Notes: generated by a model from the sequence alone, not told the origin. Shown: positions 47,187 through 56,609, counted from the first letter of the stretch. The stretch: 64,000 nt of DNA from Anaerosolibacter sp. (GCF_029240175.1 NZ_JARBTM010000008.1:112096-176095); one strand, 5' to 3'. A program made the numbers and translations.

Positions 47187-48209
47187 ATGAAAAATGAAAA
47201 AATATTAGAAGTGAAAGGACTTAGGACTTCCTTCTTTACCCATGTTGGGGAGATCAAGGCCATAAGAGGGGTGAGTTTTAATTTAGATAAAGGTGAAGCG
47301 ATTGGTATCGTAGGAGAATCCGGCAGCGGGAAGAGTGTTACATCTCTTTCGGTCATGGGATTACTGCAATACCCGGGAAGAGTGATAGATGGAGAAATCC
47401 ATTTTAAAGGACAAGATTTAACAAAAAAATCGGACAAAGAAATGCAGTCTATTCGAGGAAATGAAATCGCCATGATATTTCAGGATCCAATGACATCATT
47501 AAATCCTGTGTATACCATTGGAGATCAGATCATGGAAGCCATCCGCAGACACCAAGGATTAAACAAACACGAGGCTAGAGAGAAAGCCATCGAAATGTTA
47601 AAATTGGTGGGTATTCCTTCTCCAGAGAAAAGGGTAGATAACTATCCCCATGAGTTCAGCGGCGGAATGAGACAAAGAGCAATGATCGCCATGGCTCTCT
47701 CTTGCGAACCAAGTCTGCTCATTGCTGATGAGCCGACTACAGCGTTAGACGTAACGATACAAGCGCAGATCCTTGAACTTATGAAGGATCTAAAGGATAA
47801 AATCAACACATCCATTATTCTAATTACCCATGACCTTGGGGTTGTGGCAGATGTATGCAGCAGAATTGTTGTTATGTATGGCGGCTTGATTATGGAGGAA
47901 GGTTCTACCGATGATATTTTCTATAATCCGAAGCATCCATATACATGGGGGCTATTAAAATCTATTCCGAGATTAGACCTCAATGAGAAGAAGAGACTGG
48001 TACCAATCGAAGGGTCTCCTCCTGACCTATTAAAGCCGCCAAAAGGATGTCCGTTTGCAGCTAGATGTCCCTATGCCATGAAAATTTGTATGGAGCAGCT
48101 GCCAGAGTATTATCAGGTTGATGAAAACCATAGAAGCTTATGTTGGCTTCAAGACGAAAATGCTCCTCGGTTAGAAGTAGATACTGGTGTGCAAAGGGGG
48201 AGAGCGTAG
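47187..48209 (+). CDS. oppD: oligopeptide ABC transporter ATP-binding protein OppD
   Basis: The ATPase has Walker [10 protein letters not shown], signature FSGGMRQR and Walker [13 protein letters not shown]. The C-terminal oligopeptide-transporter domain has the cysteine cluster [15 protein letters not shown], which binds a 4Fe-4S cluster in related Dpp/Opp ATPases. It overlaps oppF by one base. Confidence 0.95.
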   Translation: MKNEKILEVKGLRTSFFTHVGEIKAIRGVSFNLDKGEAIGIVGESGSGKSVTSLSVMGLLQYPGRVIDGEIHFKGQDLTKKSDKEMQSIRGNEIAMIFQDPMTSLNPVYTIGDQIMEAIRRHQGLNKHEAREKAIEMLKLVGIPSPEKRVDNYPHEFSGGMRQRAMIAMALSCEPSLLIADEPTTALDVTIQAQILELMKDLKDKINTSIILITHDLGVVADVCSRIVVMYGGLIMEEGSTDDIFYNPKHPYTWGLLKSIPRLDLNEKKRLVPIEGSPPDLLKPPKGCPFAARCPYAMKICMEQLPEYYQVDENHRSLCWLQDENAPRLEVDTGVQRGRA

Positions 48210-49192
48210 TGAGCAAAAAGAATAATGAAATTCTAATAGAGGTAAAAAACCTTAAAAAATACTTCCCCATTCGGAAAGGATTTTTGGGCGGGGAGACCCA
48301 ATACGTTCAGGCTGTAGATGATGTGAGCTTTTTCATTCGAAAAGGTGAAACTTTAGGACTTGTAGGAGAGTCGGGCTGTGGTAAATCTACTACGGGTAGA
48401 ACCATCATAAGACTATATAATCCAACAGCAGGAGAAGTAATCTTTGGCGGTGCAGAAATTGGCCATATGAAAGAAAATGAGCTGCATCCTTTTAGAAAGA
48501 AAATGCAAATGATTTTCCAAGATCCCTATGCATCTTTAAATAGCCGTATGACTGTAGGAGATATCATTGGAGAAGCTATTGATATTCATAATCTGGCTAC
48601 CGGGAAAGAGAGACTGGAAATCATCCATGAGCTCCTTCATAGGGTTGGACTAAATCCAGACCATGCTGTGAGATATCCCCATGAATTCAGTGGTGGACAA
48701 AGACAAAGAATTGGTATTGCCAGATCCTTGGCCGTAAGACCTGAGTTTATTATCTGTGATGAGCCGATTTCAGCCCTGGATGTTTCCATTCAGGCCCAAG
48801 TGGTAAATATGCTGGAGGATTTGCAAGCTGAACTGGGATTAACCTATTTGTTCATTGCCCATGACTTGTCCATGGTTAGACATATTTCTGATCGGGTAGG
48901 GGTTATGTATTTAGGTAAATTGGTGGAGATTGCGGACAGTGAGGAGTTATATAACAACCCAACACATCCATACACCCAGGCGTTGTTGTCCTCTATACCA
49001 ATTCCAGATCCTGAGGTATCCAGATCTCAGCAAAGAATCATCCTAGAAGGGGATGTACCGAGCCCACTGAATCCACCATCAGGCTGCAGATTTAGAACAA
49101 GATGTAAATATGCTATGCCAAAATGTGCTGAAGCTGAGCCTATCATGAAGGATGTCGGCGGAGGACATATGTCGGCGTGTCATTTGCTTTAA
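48209..49192 (+). CDS. oppF: oligopeptide ABC transporter ATP-binding protein OppF
   Basis: The second ATPase has Walker [10 protein letters not shown], signature FSGGQRQR, Walker [13 protein letters not shown] and the C-terminal cysteines [15 protein letters not shown]. The reading frame is open upstream to 48140, but that part overlaps oppD; GTG at 48209 follows GGGGGAG and gives the normal N-terminus (327 residues). Confidence 0.95.
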   Translation: MSKKNNEILIEVKNLKKYFPIRKGFLGGETQYVQAVDDVSFFIRKGETLGLVGESGCGKSTTGRTIIRLYNPTAGEVIFGGAEIGHMKENELHPFRKKMQMIFQDPYASLNSRMTVGDIIGEAIDIHNLATGKERLEIIHELLHRVGLNPDHAVRYPHEFSGGQRQRIGIARSLAVRPEFIICDEPISALDVSIQAQVVNMLEDLQAELGLTYLFIAHDLSMVRHISDRVGVMYLGKLVEIADSEELYNNPTHPYTQALLSSIPIPDPEVSRSQQRIILEGDVPSPLNPPSGCRFRTRCKYAMPKCAEAEPIMKDVGGGHMSACHLL

Positions 49193-49200
49193 CAAAATAC

Positions 49201-49238
49201 ATGGGGTGATTTTACCCATCACCCCATCCAAATTTTTT
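49201..49238 (+). terminator. terminator between oppF and oppA
   Basis: atggggtgat-tttaccc-atcaccccat is followed after ccaaa by T7. It separates the transporter core from the receptor gene, which must have its own promoter or arise by read-through. Confidence 0.83.
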
Positions 49239-49579
49239 TATGAAGAGAAGGATTAAATGAACAAACGTCGAATATAATTTTCTTAAGAAAAAGTACCAAA
49301 AAAATTTTTATATAAAAAAAAATTCTGGCAGGGATTCCATTTTCTTTGTCGAATATTATTGAGATATAGGTAGTATGGGAATTTTTTTTAAGCAAATAAT
49401 TCAGATTATTCAATATGATTACAGGATAGTAACGAAAAGTTGTACATTTTTTTAAGAAGTTTGCAATAAACATGTAGTAAGCATACCGAAGGAGGTGATC
49501 TGGAGGTAAAGACCAAGATTTCATTGTAACAATGAAATAGATGATGAAAAAAACATTATGAAACTGGGAGGGGATTTTT
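49239..49579 (+). promoter_or_regulatory. oppA leader region with an orphan Shine-Dalgarno sequence
   Basis: This 340-bp AT-rich stretch holds no gene. At 49489-49500 it has aaggaggtgatc, a full match to the 16S rRNA 3' tail complement, followed by ctggagg, but only a four-codon frame (GTG to TAA) follows. A hairpin atttcattgt/acaatgaaat (49519-49539) lies downstream. The orphan site may stabilise the mRNA, as STAB-SD sequences do in Bacillus. The promoter could not be fixed. Confidence 0.5.
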
Positions 49580-51217
49580 TTGTTCAAGAAAAGTATAGCA
49601 TTAGTATTAATGCTGGCGCTAGTTCTTACAGCTGGCCTTGTTGGTTGTGGACCTAAAGCTCCGGCAGGAGAAGCACCAGCAGAAGAAAAAGCAGAACCAA
49701 TCGTATTAAACTTCAACCTAGGTGCAGACCCTAAAACAATTGATCCACAATTAAACAGTGCCCATGACGGCGGTAACGTAATCAACCAAACTTTCGAAGG
49801 TATGATGAGAGAGATTGGCGGAAAATTAGAGAATGCTATGGCTGAAAAAGTTGATGTTTCTGAAGATGGAACAGTGTACACTTTCCACTTAAGAGATGCA
49901 AAATGGTCTGATGGTCAGCCAGTAAAAGCGCAAGATTTCGAATATGCTTGGAAGAGAGCGCTAGATCCAGCAACAGCTTCTGAGTATGCTTTCCAATTAT
50001 ACTACCTCAAAGGCGGTCAGGCTGCTTTTGAAGGAACAGGCAGTGTAGATGATATCGGTATTAAAGTAATCGATGACAAGACTTTAGAAGTAACATTAGA
50101 AGCACCTACTGCTTACTTCCTAGAGTTAACTTCATTCTATACTTATATGCCAGTTAGAAAAGATATGGTTGAAAAGGATCCAGAAGGTTGGGCGAAAAAC
50201 CCAGAAACAGCAGTTGGAAATGGTCCTTTCAAACTATCTGAGTATGCGATGGGCGACAAGATCGTTCTTGTAAAGAACCCAGAATACTGGAATGCTGAAA
50301 ATGTTAAGCTTGACCAAATTAATATGGCGATGATCGTTGAAGAATCTACGATGTTAACAGCTTATGAGTCTGGCGAAATGGATATCATTGACAATATGCC
50401 AGCACAAGAAATTCCAAGACTTCAAGCTGAAGATCCAACATTCTACAACTTCCCACAAATCGGAACTTACTACTACATCTTTAACGTAACAAAGGCGCCT
50501 ACAGATAATAAGCTAGTAAGAAAAGCCCTTACTTTAGCAATCGATAGAACAGCAATCGTTGAGAAGGTAACAAAGGGTGGACAGATTCCTGCTACAGGAT
50601 TTACACCTCCGGCATTAAAAGATGCTGACGGTAAAGAGTTCTTTGCAGTAGCTGGAGATTATGGTATTGATCCAAAGGCTGCAAGTGTAGAAGAAGCGAA
50701 GAAGTTATTGGCTGAAGCTGGATACCCAGATGGCGCTGGCTTCCCAGAAATCGAAATAATTTACAACACGAACGAAGGTAACAAGAATATCGCTGAAGCA
50801 ATACAAGAAATGTGGAAGCAAAATCTTGGCATCAACGTGAAGCTTACGAACCAAGAGTGGGCTGTATTCCAAGATACAAGACATAATGGTAACTTCCAAG
50901 TAGCAAGAGCTGGTTGGTTAGGAGACTATGCTGACCCAATGACTATGCTCGACCTTTGGACTTCATATTCTGGTAACAACGATTCTCAGTGGAAGAATGC
51001 AGAATATGACAAGTTAATCGAAGCTTCTAAGATGGCAACTGGCCAAGAAAGATTTAAATTGTTATATCAAGCACAAGATATGATGATGGAAGAAATGATC
51101 GTAGCGCCAATCTACTACTATACAGATCAAATGTTAATCCAAGAATATGTTAAAGGTTGGGAAAGAACCCTACTTGGACATATGTACTTTGGTAACGTAA
51201 CAGCTGTAGAGAAGTAA
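49580..51217 (+). CDS. oppA: oligopeptide-binding lipoprotein OppA
   Basis: This extracellular receptor of the Opp importer is anchored by lipid at Cys23 (lipobox LVGC). It is a family 5 solute-binding protein with NLGADPKTIDPQLNSAHDGG at the mature start, SDGQPVKAQDFEYAWKRALDP near residue 110, and VRKALTLAIDR near 313. The start is TTG behind GGGAGGGG. The coding sequence uses a markedly narrower codon set (for example aac, aac/aaa and cca rich) than its neighbours, as expected for a very highly expressed gene. Confidence 0.95.
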   Translation: MFKKSIALVLMLALVLTAGLVGCGPKAPAGEAPAEEKAEPIVLNFNLGADPKTIDPQLNSAHDGGNVINQTFEGMMREIGGKLENAMAEKVDVSEDGTVYTFHLRDAKWSDGQPVKAQDFEYAWKRALDPATASEYAFQLYYLKGGQAAFEGTGSVDDIGIKVIDDKTLEVTLEAPTAYFLELTSFYTYMPVRKDMVEKDPEGWAKNPETAVGNGPFKLSEYAMGDKIVLVKNPEYWNAENVKLDQINMAMIVEESTMLTAYESGEMDIIDNMPAQEIPRLQAEDPTFYNFPQIGTYYYIFNVTKAPTDNKLVRKALTLAIDRTAIVEKVTKGGQIPATGFTPPALKDADGKEFFAVAGDYGIDPKAASVEEAKKLLAEAGYPDGAGFPEIEIIYNTNEGNKNIAEAIQEMWKQNLGINVKLTNQEWAVFQDTRHNGNFQVARAGWLGDYADPMTMLDLWTSYSGNNDSQWKNAEYDKLIEASKMATGQERFKLLYQAQDMMMEEMIVAPIYYYTDQMLIQEYVKGWERTLLGHMYFGNVTAVEK

Positions 51218-51228
51218 TCATTCTACTT

Positions 51229-51264
51229 AAAAAAGATGATACCCCTAGGTATCATCTTTTTTTC
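51229..51264 (+). terminator. terminator of oppA
   Basis: aaaagatgatacc-ccta-ggtatcatctttt plus T-run. Confidence 0.92.
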
Positions 51265-51329
51265 GTGTGTAACCAACACCTTCTTTGTTGAATAGGATAA
51301 ATATAAGTCATAATAAAGGAGGTTATGGT

Positions 51330-52712
51330 ATGGTTGAATTAACTTTGCTTCATTGGATATATGTGGTGATGGTACTGGTTATCCTTGGTGTGATGATCAT
51401 GAGAAAGGATACCATTATCCCATGTATCCTAGGTGTTTTTTTACTAGGACTTGCTGCAACCAAGACATTGCTCGGTGGTACGAGGGCAGTATTTGATTCA
51501 TTATTTGTGGCAGGGTCGGAGCTATTAGGTATTATTATTGTCATTTCCTGTATTGTTGCCATGTCAAAACTACTGGAGGAAATCGGTGCAAATCGTCTCA
51601 TGGTAACGCCATTTAGAAAGTTTATTAAGGGGCCGGATATGGCATTTTGGTTTACTGGTATCGTGATGCTTCTCGTATCGTGGTTTTTCTGGCCTTCTCC
51701 AGCTACTGCCTTGGTCGGTGCTGTTCTGCTTCCTGTAGCACTGCGGGTAGGGTTGCCAGCCCTCGGTGTTGCCATGGCAATCAACTTGTTTGGTCATGGT
51801 TTGGCCCTATCAACAGACTTTGTCATTCAAGGGGCACCGACCATTACAGCCACCTCAGCGGGTGTGCCTGTAGAGTCGGTGATGATAAAAGGAATACCAT
51901 TATTCTTTGTAATGGGTATCGTCACCATTGTTACAGCGTATATGATGCTTCGCCGTGATCTAAAGAGCGGAAAACTTGAAAAACCAGTAATTGATGAAAT
52001 GATTGCAGAGGAAGATCAGGAAACCAGAGGAATTGCCAGATTTGCTGCAATTGTGGTGCCACTGGCATTTTTATTAGATATCGTTGCTATGTTTGCATTT
52101 CAGCTTCGAGGGGGAGATGCAACATCCCTGGTAGGTGGTACAGCAGTATTGATTATGATCTTGATTTGCGTTGTAGAATATAAGGGAGAAGCATTAGATA
52201 AGATTACAAAATATGTCCGAGATGGTTTTATGTTTGGAATGGAGATATTTGGGCCTGTTATTCCAATTGCTGCTTTCTTCTATATGGGAGAAGTATCTCC
52301 TATACAGGCAGTACTTGGAGAGAGCGTATTGCCGGCGGGTTCTCAAGGCATTTTGTCTGACATGGGTAGTGCCTTAGCTTCTATTGTACCTATGAATCGT
52401 CCGATAGCTGCATCTATTCAAATGGTGGTAGGTGCTATAACCGGATTAGATGGCTCTGGGTTCTCAGGTATGTCTTTGGCGGGTTCATTGGCTCGTGTAT
52501 TTGGTACGGCCATTAATGGCAGTATTCCTGTTTTGGCTGCATTAGGCCAAATTGGTGCCATATGGGTAGGCGGAGGTACAATTGTACCATGGGGGTTGAT
52601 ACCAGCTGCAGCCATATGTAGGGTTTTACCCATGGATTTGGCGAGAAGAAACTTTATTCCCGTTGTCGTGGGTTTGGTTGTGACAACGATTGTAGCCATG
52701 TTCTTGATCTAA
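51330..52712 (+). CDS. uncharacterised permease, IT-superfamily-like (GntP/DcuC-type architecture)
   Basis: The 460-residue protein has about 11-12 hydrophobic helices in two halves, each with a glycine- and proline-rich re-entrant-like segment (FFWPSPATALVGAVLLPVAL, and MNRPIAASIQMVVGAITG with GLDGSGFSGMSLAGSLARVFG). This resembles carboxylate or gluconate type permeases, but I cannot assign a family with certainty or a substrate. ATG at 51330 follows AAAGGAGG at 7 nt; an in-frame TTG at 51285 is less likely. It is a single gene between two strong terminators. Confidence 0.6.
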   Translation: MVELTLLHWIYVVMVLVILGVMIMRKDTIIPCILGVFLLGLAATKTLLGGTRAVFDSLFVAGSELLGIIIVISCIVAMSKLLEEIGANRLMVTPFRKFIKGPDMAFWFTGIVMLLVSWFFWPSPATALVGAVLLPVALRVGLPALGVAMAINLFGHGLALSTDFVIQGAPTITATSAGVPVESVMIKGIPLFFVMGIVTIVTAYMMLRRDLKSGKLEKPVIDEMIAEEDQETRGIARFAAIVVPLAFLLDIVAMFAFQLRGGDATSLVGGTAVLIMILICVVEYKGEALDKITKYVRDGFMFGMEIFGPVIPIAAFFYMGEVSPIQAVLGESVLPAGSQGILSDMGSALASIVPMNRPIAASIQMVVGAITGLDGSGFSGMSLAGSLARVFGTAINGSIPVLAALGQIGAIWVGGGTIVPWGLIPAAAICRVLPMDLARRNFIPVVVGLVVTTIVAMFLI

Positions 52713-52720
52713 TATAATCC

Positions 52721-52764
52721 AAAAAGAATGAATCCTGATCGGTGATCAGGATTCATTCTTTTTT
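52721..52764 (+). terminator. terminator of the permease gene at 51330
   Basis: A 20-bp perfect stem, aaaaagaatgaatcctgatc (52721-52740) with 52744-52763, ends in a T-rich arm. It probably also serves the convergent small gene at 52797. Confidence 0.9.
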
Positions 52765-52796
52765 AAGTATAAATTCCGTTAAAACCATCCATAACG

Positions 52797-52970
52797 TTAC
52801 ATTTTTACGTCATGGGCAACTGTATTAGAGGTATCTATTAAGCCTTTTTTCTGGGAACGGTAATAAATACACTCTGGATGTGGAGATGATGATGCAGATA
52901 TGATATGGGTTAGTGCGCATTTGCCGTCTTCTTGAAAAAAACAATTGAGAGCACAATTAATATTCATCAT
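52797..52970 (-). CDS. small cysteine-containing protein (57 residues)
   Basis: A short reverse-strand gene starts ATGATG at 52970 behind GGGAGGCGATC and ends with TAA at 52797. The product begins MMNINCALNCFFQEDGKCAL and has a later PECIYY segment, with Cys6, Cys10 and Cys18 in a C-x3-C-x7-C pattern plus a fourth Cys. Similar very small proteins with N-terminal CxxxC..C patterns are widespread in clostridia without known function; metal binding is an inference. The strong ribosome site and convergent terminator support it being real. Confidence 0.7.
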   Translation of the reverse strand: MMNINCALNCFFQEDGKCALTHIISASSSPHPECIYYRSQKKGLIDTSNTVAHDVKM

Positions 52971-53209
52971 CTGATCGCCTCCCTGTATCTAGTATTTGTA
53001 CTTTTGATGAATTCATAATATGTAAAAACTGTATAAGCAGGCAAAATAATTTGATTGGAAGTACATGGGCGATATGATACTAAAAACAAGTAAGCGTGAA
53101 AGAGGTATAGAATAGAGATGACTTTCACAATCTAAAATAAAGGAAAATAAGTTGTTTTTTACAAAAAATGAAATCTTGATGATTAACAGTTATTGAGGAT
53201 GGTGATTCG

Positions 53210-53797
53210 ATGATTTTTCCAGAATATGAGAAAACGGGTGTAATATATCATATCGTCAGCCTAAATGATTTAAAGAATGTATTAAGCCAAGGGATTCAAT
53301 ATGATGATAAGGTAACGTATCACACAAAATATTATGATTTTCATAAAATCATTGATGATCACAGAACAGAAAATATTCCGTCATGGGTTATACGGAAAAA
53401 AGCGATTTTTGCTAGTCTTAATTATCCAGAGGCGCACAAATTTCATTCCCATACAGCCATATTGTCCATTCGAATTGATCCCAACAAATGCTGGATTGCC
53501 AATGAAAACTGTGCGAATGCAATCTATGAGCCTTTTATACTCCAGGAAATAGAAGGATTTCATCAGTGCAGAAATTACTTAGCAACAGAAGGTAGAAGTT
53601 TACTGGTAGCCTATTGGGATACTTCTCTAAGTTTTCTTGAAAACCAAGAGCGGCGTTATGACCGGAAGAAAGGATATGACGCTGAAGTTTTGATTCAGCA
53701 TGCCATTGATCCAAAGGATATAGAAATCAAGTATATTCTATCGGACCATCAGATGTTGGAAGTGGAAGAATGGAGAAGAAGATTCTGTAACTGCTAA
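53210..53797 (+). CDS. possible DarT-like ADP-ribosyltransferase (orphan)
   Basis: The 195-residue protein starts with VIYHIVSLNDLKNVLSQGI, like the opening IYHIT-x-LxxIL-x-GI segment of DarT/DUF4433 enzymes. It ends with RRYDRKKGYDAEVLIQHAID, close to the R..AE-hydrophobic catalytic-glutamate region of that family. The middle (ENIPSWVIRKKAIFASLNY) is not the typical DarT NAD loop, so the match is partial and comes from reading, not a search. DarT toxins modify DNA and are paired with a DarG macrodomain antitoxin, which is absent here. It could be another ART-fold family. The stop lies inside a terminator. Confidence 0.45.
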   Translation: MIFPEYEKTGVIYHIVSLNDLKNVLSQGIQYDDKVTYHTKYYDFHKIIDDHRTENIPSWVIRKKAIFASLNYPEAHKFHSHTAILSIRIDPNKCWIANENCANAIYEPFILQEIEGFHQCRNYLATEGRSLLVAYWDTSLSFLENQERRYDRKKGYDAEVLIQHAIDPKDIEIKYILSDHQMLEVEEWRRRFCNC

Positions 53798-53831
53798 AGG
53801 ACGCCCATATGGACGTCCTTTAGCAGTTTTG
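53789..53831. terminator. terminator after the DarT-like gene, serving convergent genes
   Basis: aactgctaaaggacg (53789-53803) pairs with cgtcctttagcagtt (53814-53828), and tttg follows. The stop codon of the upstream gene is at 53795-53797, in the left arm. Confidence 0.8.
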
Positions 53832-53860
53832 CCTATTGATTTAAGAAGCAGGCTACACTG

Positions 53861-55345
53861 TTAATGATTTTTTGAATAAAGATTATACAGGGTCAGCGCT
53901 GCATAAAGGGCTTGTTGTGGCTCAAAGGAATCCCTTTGGAGATAAACTCTATCTTTTTTAGGATAAATCTTAAATTCTCTTGTAAAAACACAGCTGTTAT
54001 TTTCATATACTAGAAGATCTAGCGATAGGGGATCAAGATTTCCTATACTTCGCATATTTGAAATCTCTGAAACCAAGGGAGAACTAACCTGAATACCTGA
54101 AATGTTGATGGATGAATGAAAAAAGGAACAAAGTTGTTTTTGTAGTAAGGCGATATTGCTCGGTTGATCTTCTACAGATAAAAGACTGTGAAGGCCATTG
54201 ATCATGGAGGCTATATCTATGGCTGAATACTTAAATTTTTTCCGTTTGCTGTGACCAAAAAGATTGATTTCTCCATTCCATCTGGAATTGAGATAATGAT
54301 ATATTTTTTTGGCCTCACCATGGAAGAAATCATATTGGGTAAATTTATAGCCTTCGATGAGGGCTGTGATGCTTCGACCGTGGGTTGCTAACGAACTGAT
54401 CTTAATACCTTGACGATCCCTAGATAATTTTCCACTGATAACTTCCCTAGCACACAGCTCAGCACAGAGTTTCGTGACCATAGGTTCAAGTTCTTCCTGC
54501 TGCTGTAGATGGTGTGCTGTTTCAACAAGCAGAGGAATGGCTAAAGTAAGATCTTTTGTTTTAAGTTCGTATAGGACATCTTGTTGATGAAGCAATACGT
54601 GAAGGATTTGTGAAGCTAACTCCTTAAAATTGGCAGCTTGCTCTGGATCATGGTAGTTGGGATAGTGTTCATGGTTATTCAACAACTCATAAAGTCCAGC
54701 ATAAGCATGCAGCATATAAATTTGATCTAACCAGCGAATGGGATGGTCCTTTACCTTAAGAAGAATGTGATCTTGATATTTCGATTTATCCTTTTTTTCT
54801 ATAAAGAGACCATGACCGTTCCGTAAGTACTGATAGCAGAACTCTCCTTGCTCCATGGCCCCATGAAGGAAGAGCATACCAATGAATTTTTCGTGGCTGC
54901 TTGGAGGGTTCGTAGCATCTGATAGGCTGTGATAGTATAAATACTTAGACAATTGAAGCTCGCTATTTATGAGAAGGGCTTGCGTTAAAGGTGAAACATT
55001 CTTTTTGAAGTGCTCCTTGTTCCAACGAAGATCTTTTTTTCCTTCATTACGGGTGCCAAGGATATCTGCGAAATCTAAATTACTTCGGCTATATACAGCT
55101 CTTAACGGAAAAAGGGTATAGTCCAATTCTAAAGAATGATGATTCGCATCTTCAGAATCCAGAGTTTCTGTAGCCAGCAGTTTATGAAGCTTATCATAGA
55201 TTTCTTGAGAAAAGTTTGCACTGATGCCCATATCTGACAACAGGGCCAAAGAAAAAACGTTTGTAAAGGAATAAAGTAGAGATTGCTTTTCTATACTTTC
55301 CATAGTGGGCGTATCAAAACCACCTAAAACCGATTGAAAAATCAT
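53861..55345 (-). CDS. large protein of unknown function, mostly alpha-helical
   Basis: The 494-residue protein lacks a signal peptide and membrane helices. It shows repeated helix-pair patterns such as WLDQIYMLHAYAGLYELLNN, GRSITALIEGYKFTQYDFF and DIASMINGLHSLLSV, spaced as in alpha/alpha-toroid proteins. The C-terminal region (NLDPLSLDLLVYENNSCVFTREFKIYP in part) is probably beta-rich. No catalytic motif is recognised. It is convergent with the possible DarT-like gene and divergent from the AIR-synthase-like gene. Confidence 0.6.
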   Translation of the reverse strand: MIFQSVLGGFDTPTMESIEKQSLLYSFTNVFSLALLSDMGISANFSQEIYDKLHKLLATETLDSEDANHHSLELDYTLFPLRAVYSRSNLDFADILGTRNEGKKDLRWNKEHFKKNVSPLTQALLINSELQLSKYLYYHSLSDATNPPSSHEKFIGMLFLHGAMEQGEFCYQYLRNGHGLFIEKKDKSKYQDHILLKVKDHPIRWLDQIYMLHAYAGLYELLNNHEHYPNYHDPEQAANFKELASQILHVLLHQQDVLYELKTKDLTLAIPLLVETAHHLQQQEELEPMVTKLCAELCAREVISGKLSRDRQGIKISSLATHGRSITALIEGYKFTQYDFFHGEAKKIYHYLNSRWNGEINLFGHSKRKKFKYSAIDIASMINGLHSLLSVEDQPSNIALLQKQLCSFFHSSINISGIQVSSPLVSEISNMRSIGNLDPLSLDLLVYENNSCVFTREFKIYPKKDRVYLQRDSFEPQQALYAALTLYNLYSKNH

Positions 55346-55386
55346 TTTTTCACCACCTTAAATAAAATTCATTTATCCGATGGCTA

Positions 55387-55431
55387 ACAACTCTATGATT
55401 CCCACTTCCATAAGTGGGAAATGAGAGTTGT
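55387..55431. repeat. two-stage hairpin upstream of the 494-residue protein gene
   Basis: The outer arms acaactct/agagttgt and inner arms tcccactt/aagtggga around ccat form a 16-bp interrupted hairpin, 42 nt upstream of the reverse-strand start at 55345. The shape resembles transposon-end or REP-type hairpins, but no transposase gene is near. Confidence 0.6.
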
Positions 55432-55625
55432 ACAGCCCCTGGATAGGTTCAACAATGATCCAGATGAAGTTTTTACCCATCATGCACAAGTACTCCATCT
55501 GAATCAAGTTTCACTTTATACTATAGATATGCATGTAAAACAGAAAACTTACTAAAATCTATAAAGGTTCCAAAGTTTAGGGTATAATGTACCTAGGAAA
55601 CATCAAGGGAAAGGTGAGAAGCATA

Positions 55626-56609
55626 ATGAAGGTAGGAAAATTAGATACAGATTTGCTGCGAAAAATTGTATTTCGACATATAACTTGTCAAAGGGAAGAA
55701 GTGTTGGTTCGACCTGGCGTAGGTGAAGATTGCGCTGTTGTTGATTTTGGTGATTATGCCTGTGTGTTGTCTACAGATCCAATCACAGGAACAGCCAGTG
55801 AAGTAGGCAGGTTGGCTGTACACATTTCATGCAATGATGTGGCATCCAACGGTGTTGAGCCTTTGGGCTTAATGTTAACCATCATGGCCCCAGAGGGAAC
55901 TACGGCTGATGAAATCGAAGAAGTGATGAGACAGGCCGGAGAAGAATCTAAAAAGCTAAATGTAGAAATAATCGGAGGGCACACAGAAATTACCTCAGCA
56001 GTAAATCGGATCATTGTATCAGCCACAGCCATAGGCAGGCAAATAAAAAATAGAGTTGTTGCTACTTGCGGTGCTCAGGTGGGGGATTTGGTTTTGATGA
56101 CCAAAACTGCCGGATTAGAGGGAACAGCCATTATTGCCCATGAAAACACAGGGGTGTTGACTGGATATATGGGGGCGGATATGGTGGAACGTGCAAAGTA
56201 CATGATGAATATGATCAGCGTAGTCCCTGAAGGGATTATAGGAGGCGCGTTGGGGACCAGCAGCATGCATGATATTACCGAGGGTGGATTGCTTGGGGCT
56301 GCCTGGGAATTATGCGAGGCAGCAGGCGTAGGAATAGAAATTCACTTAAAGCATGTGCCTATAGCCGTAGAAACTGAAAAAATATGCGGGTATTATCATC
56401 TAGATCCATTAAGGCTGATTTCCAGCGGCTGCATGTTGATGACCATACCAGAGGAAAAGGGATGTGAGCTGCTGAGGGCTCTGGAAGAGAAAGGTATTCA
56501 AGGAACTGTTATAGGGAGAATTACAAATGAAGGCAGATATTTAATAGATGGAGAAGAAAAGGTAGAAATTTCGCCGCCGGAAAGCGATGAGTTGTATAAG
56601 GTAGTGTAG
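55626..56609 (+). CDS. AIR synthase-related protein (HypE/ThiL-like)
   Basis: The 327-residue protein has the PurM/HypE fold signature: GVGEDCAVVDFGDYACVLSTDPI near residue 30, AVHISCNDVASNGVEPLG near 65, GGHTEIT near 115, and MHDITEGGLLGAAWEL near 215, all nucleotide- and metal-site motifs of the family. HypE needs a C-terminal PRxC tail and hydrogenase partners; neither is present (the end is SDELYKVV), so hydrogenase maturation is unlikely. Its substrate is unknown. An upstream frame start at 55587 is less likely than ATG at 55626 after AAAGGTGAG. Confidence 0.82.
   Translation: MKVGKLDTDLLRKIVFRHITCQREEVLVRPGVGEDCAVVDFGDYACVLSTDPITGTASEVGRLAVHISCNDVASNGVEPLGLMLTIMAPEGTTADEIEEVMRQAGEESKKLNVEIIGGHTEITSAVNRIIVSATAIGRQIKNRVVATCGAQVGDLVLMTKTAGLEGTAIIAHENTGVLTGYMGADMVERAKYMMNMISVVPEGIIGGALGTSSMHDITEGGLLGAAWELCEAAGVGIEIHLKHVPIAVETEKICGYYHLDPLRLISSGCMLMTIPEEKGCELLRALEEKGIQGTVIGRITNEGRYLIDGEEKVEISPPESDELYKVV

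Noticed and set aside
49219..49881. 220-codon reverse frame across the oppA start and leader
   Set aside because: It overlaps the well-supported oppA signal peptide and leader, and its product has no recognisable features.
55387..55625. IS200/IS605 remnant
   Set aside because: Only a hairpin is present; no transposase fragment or second end could be identified.
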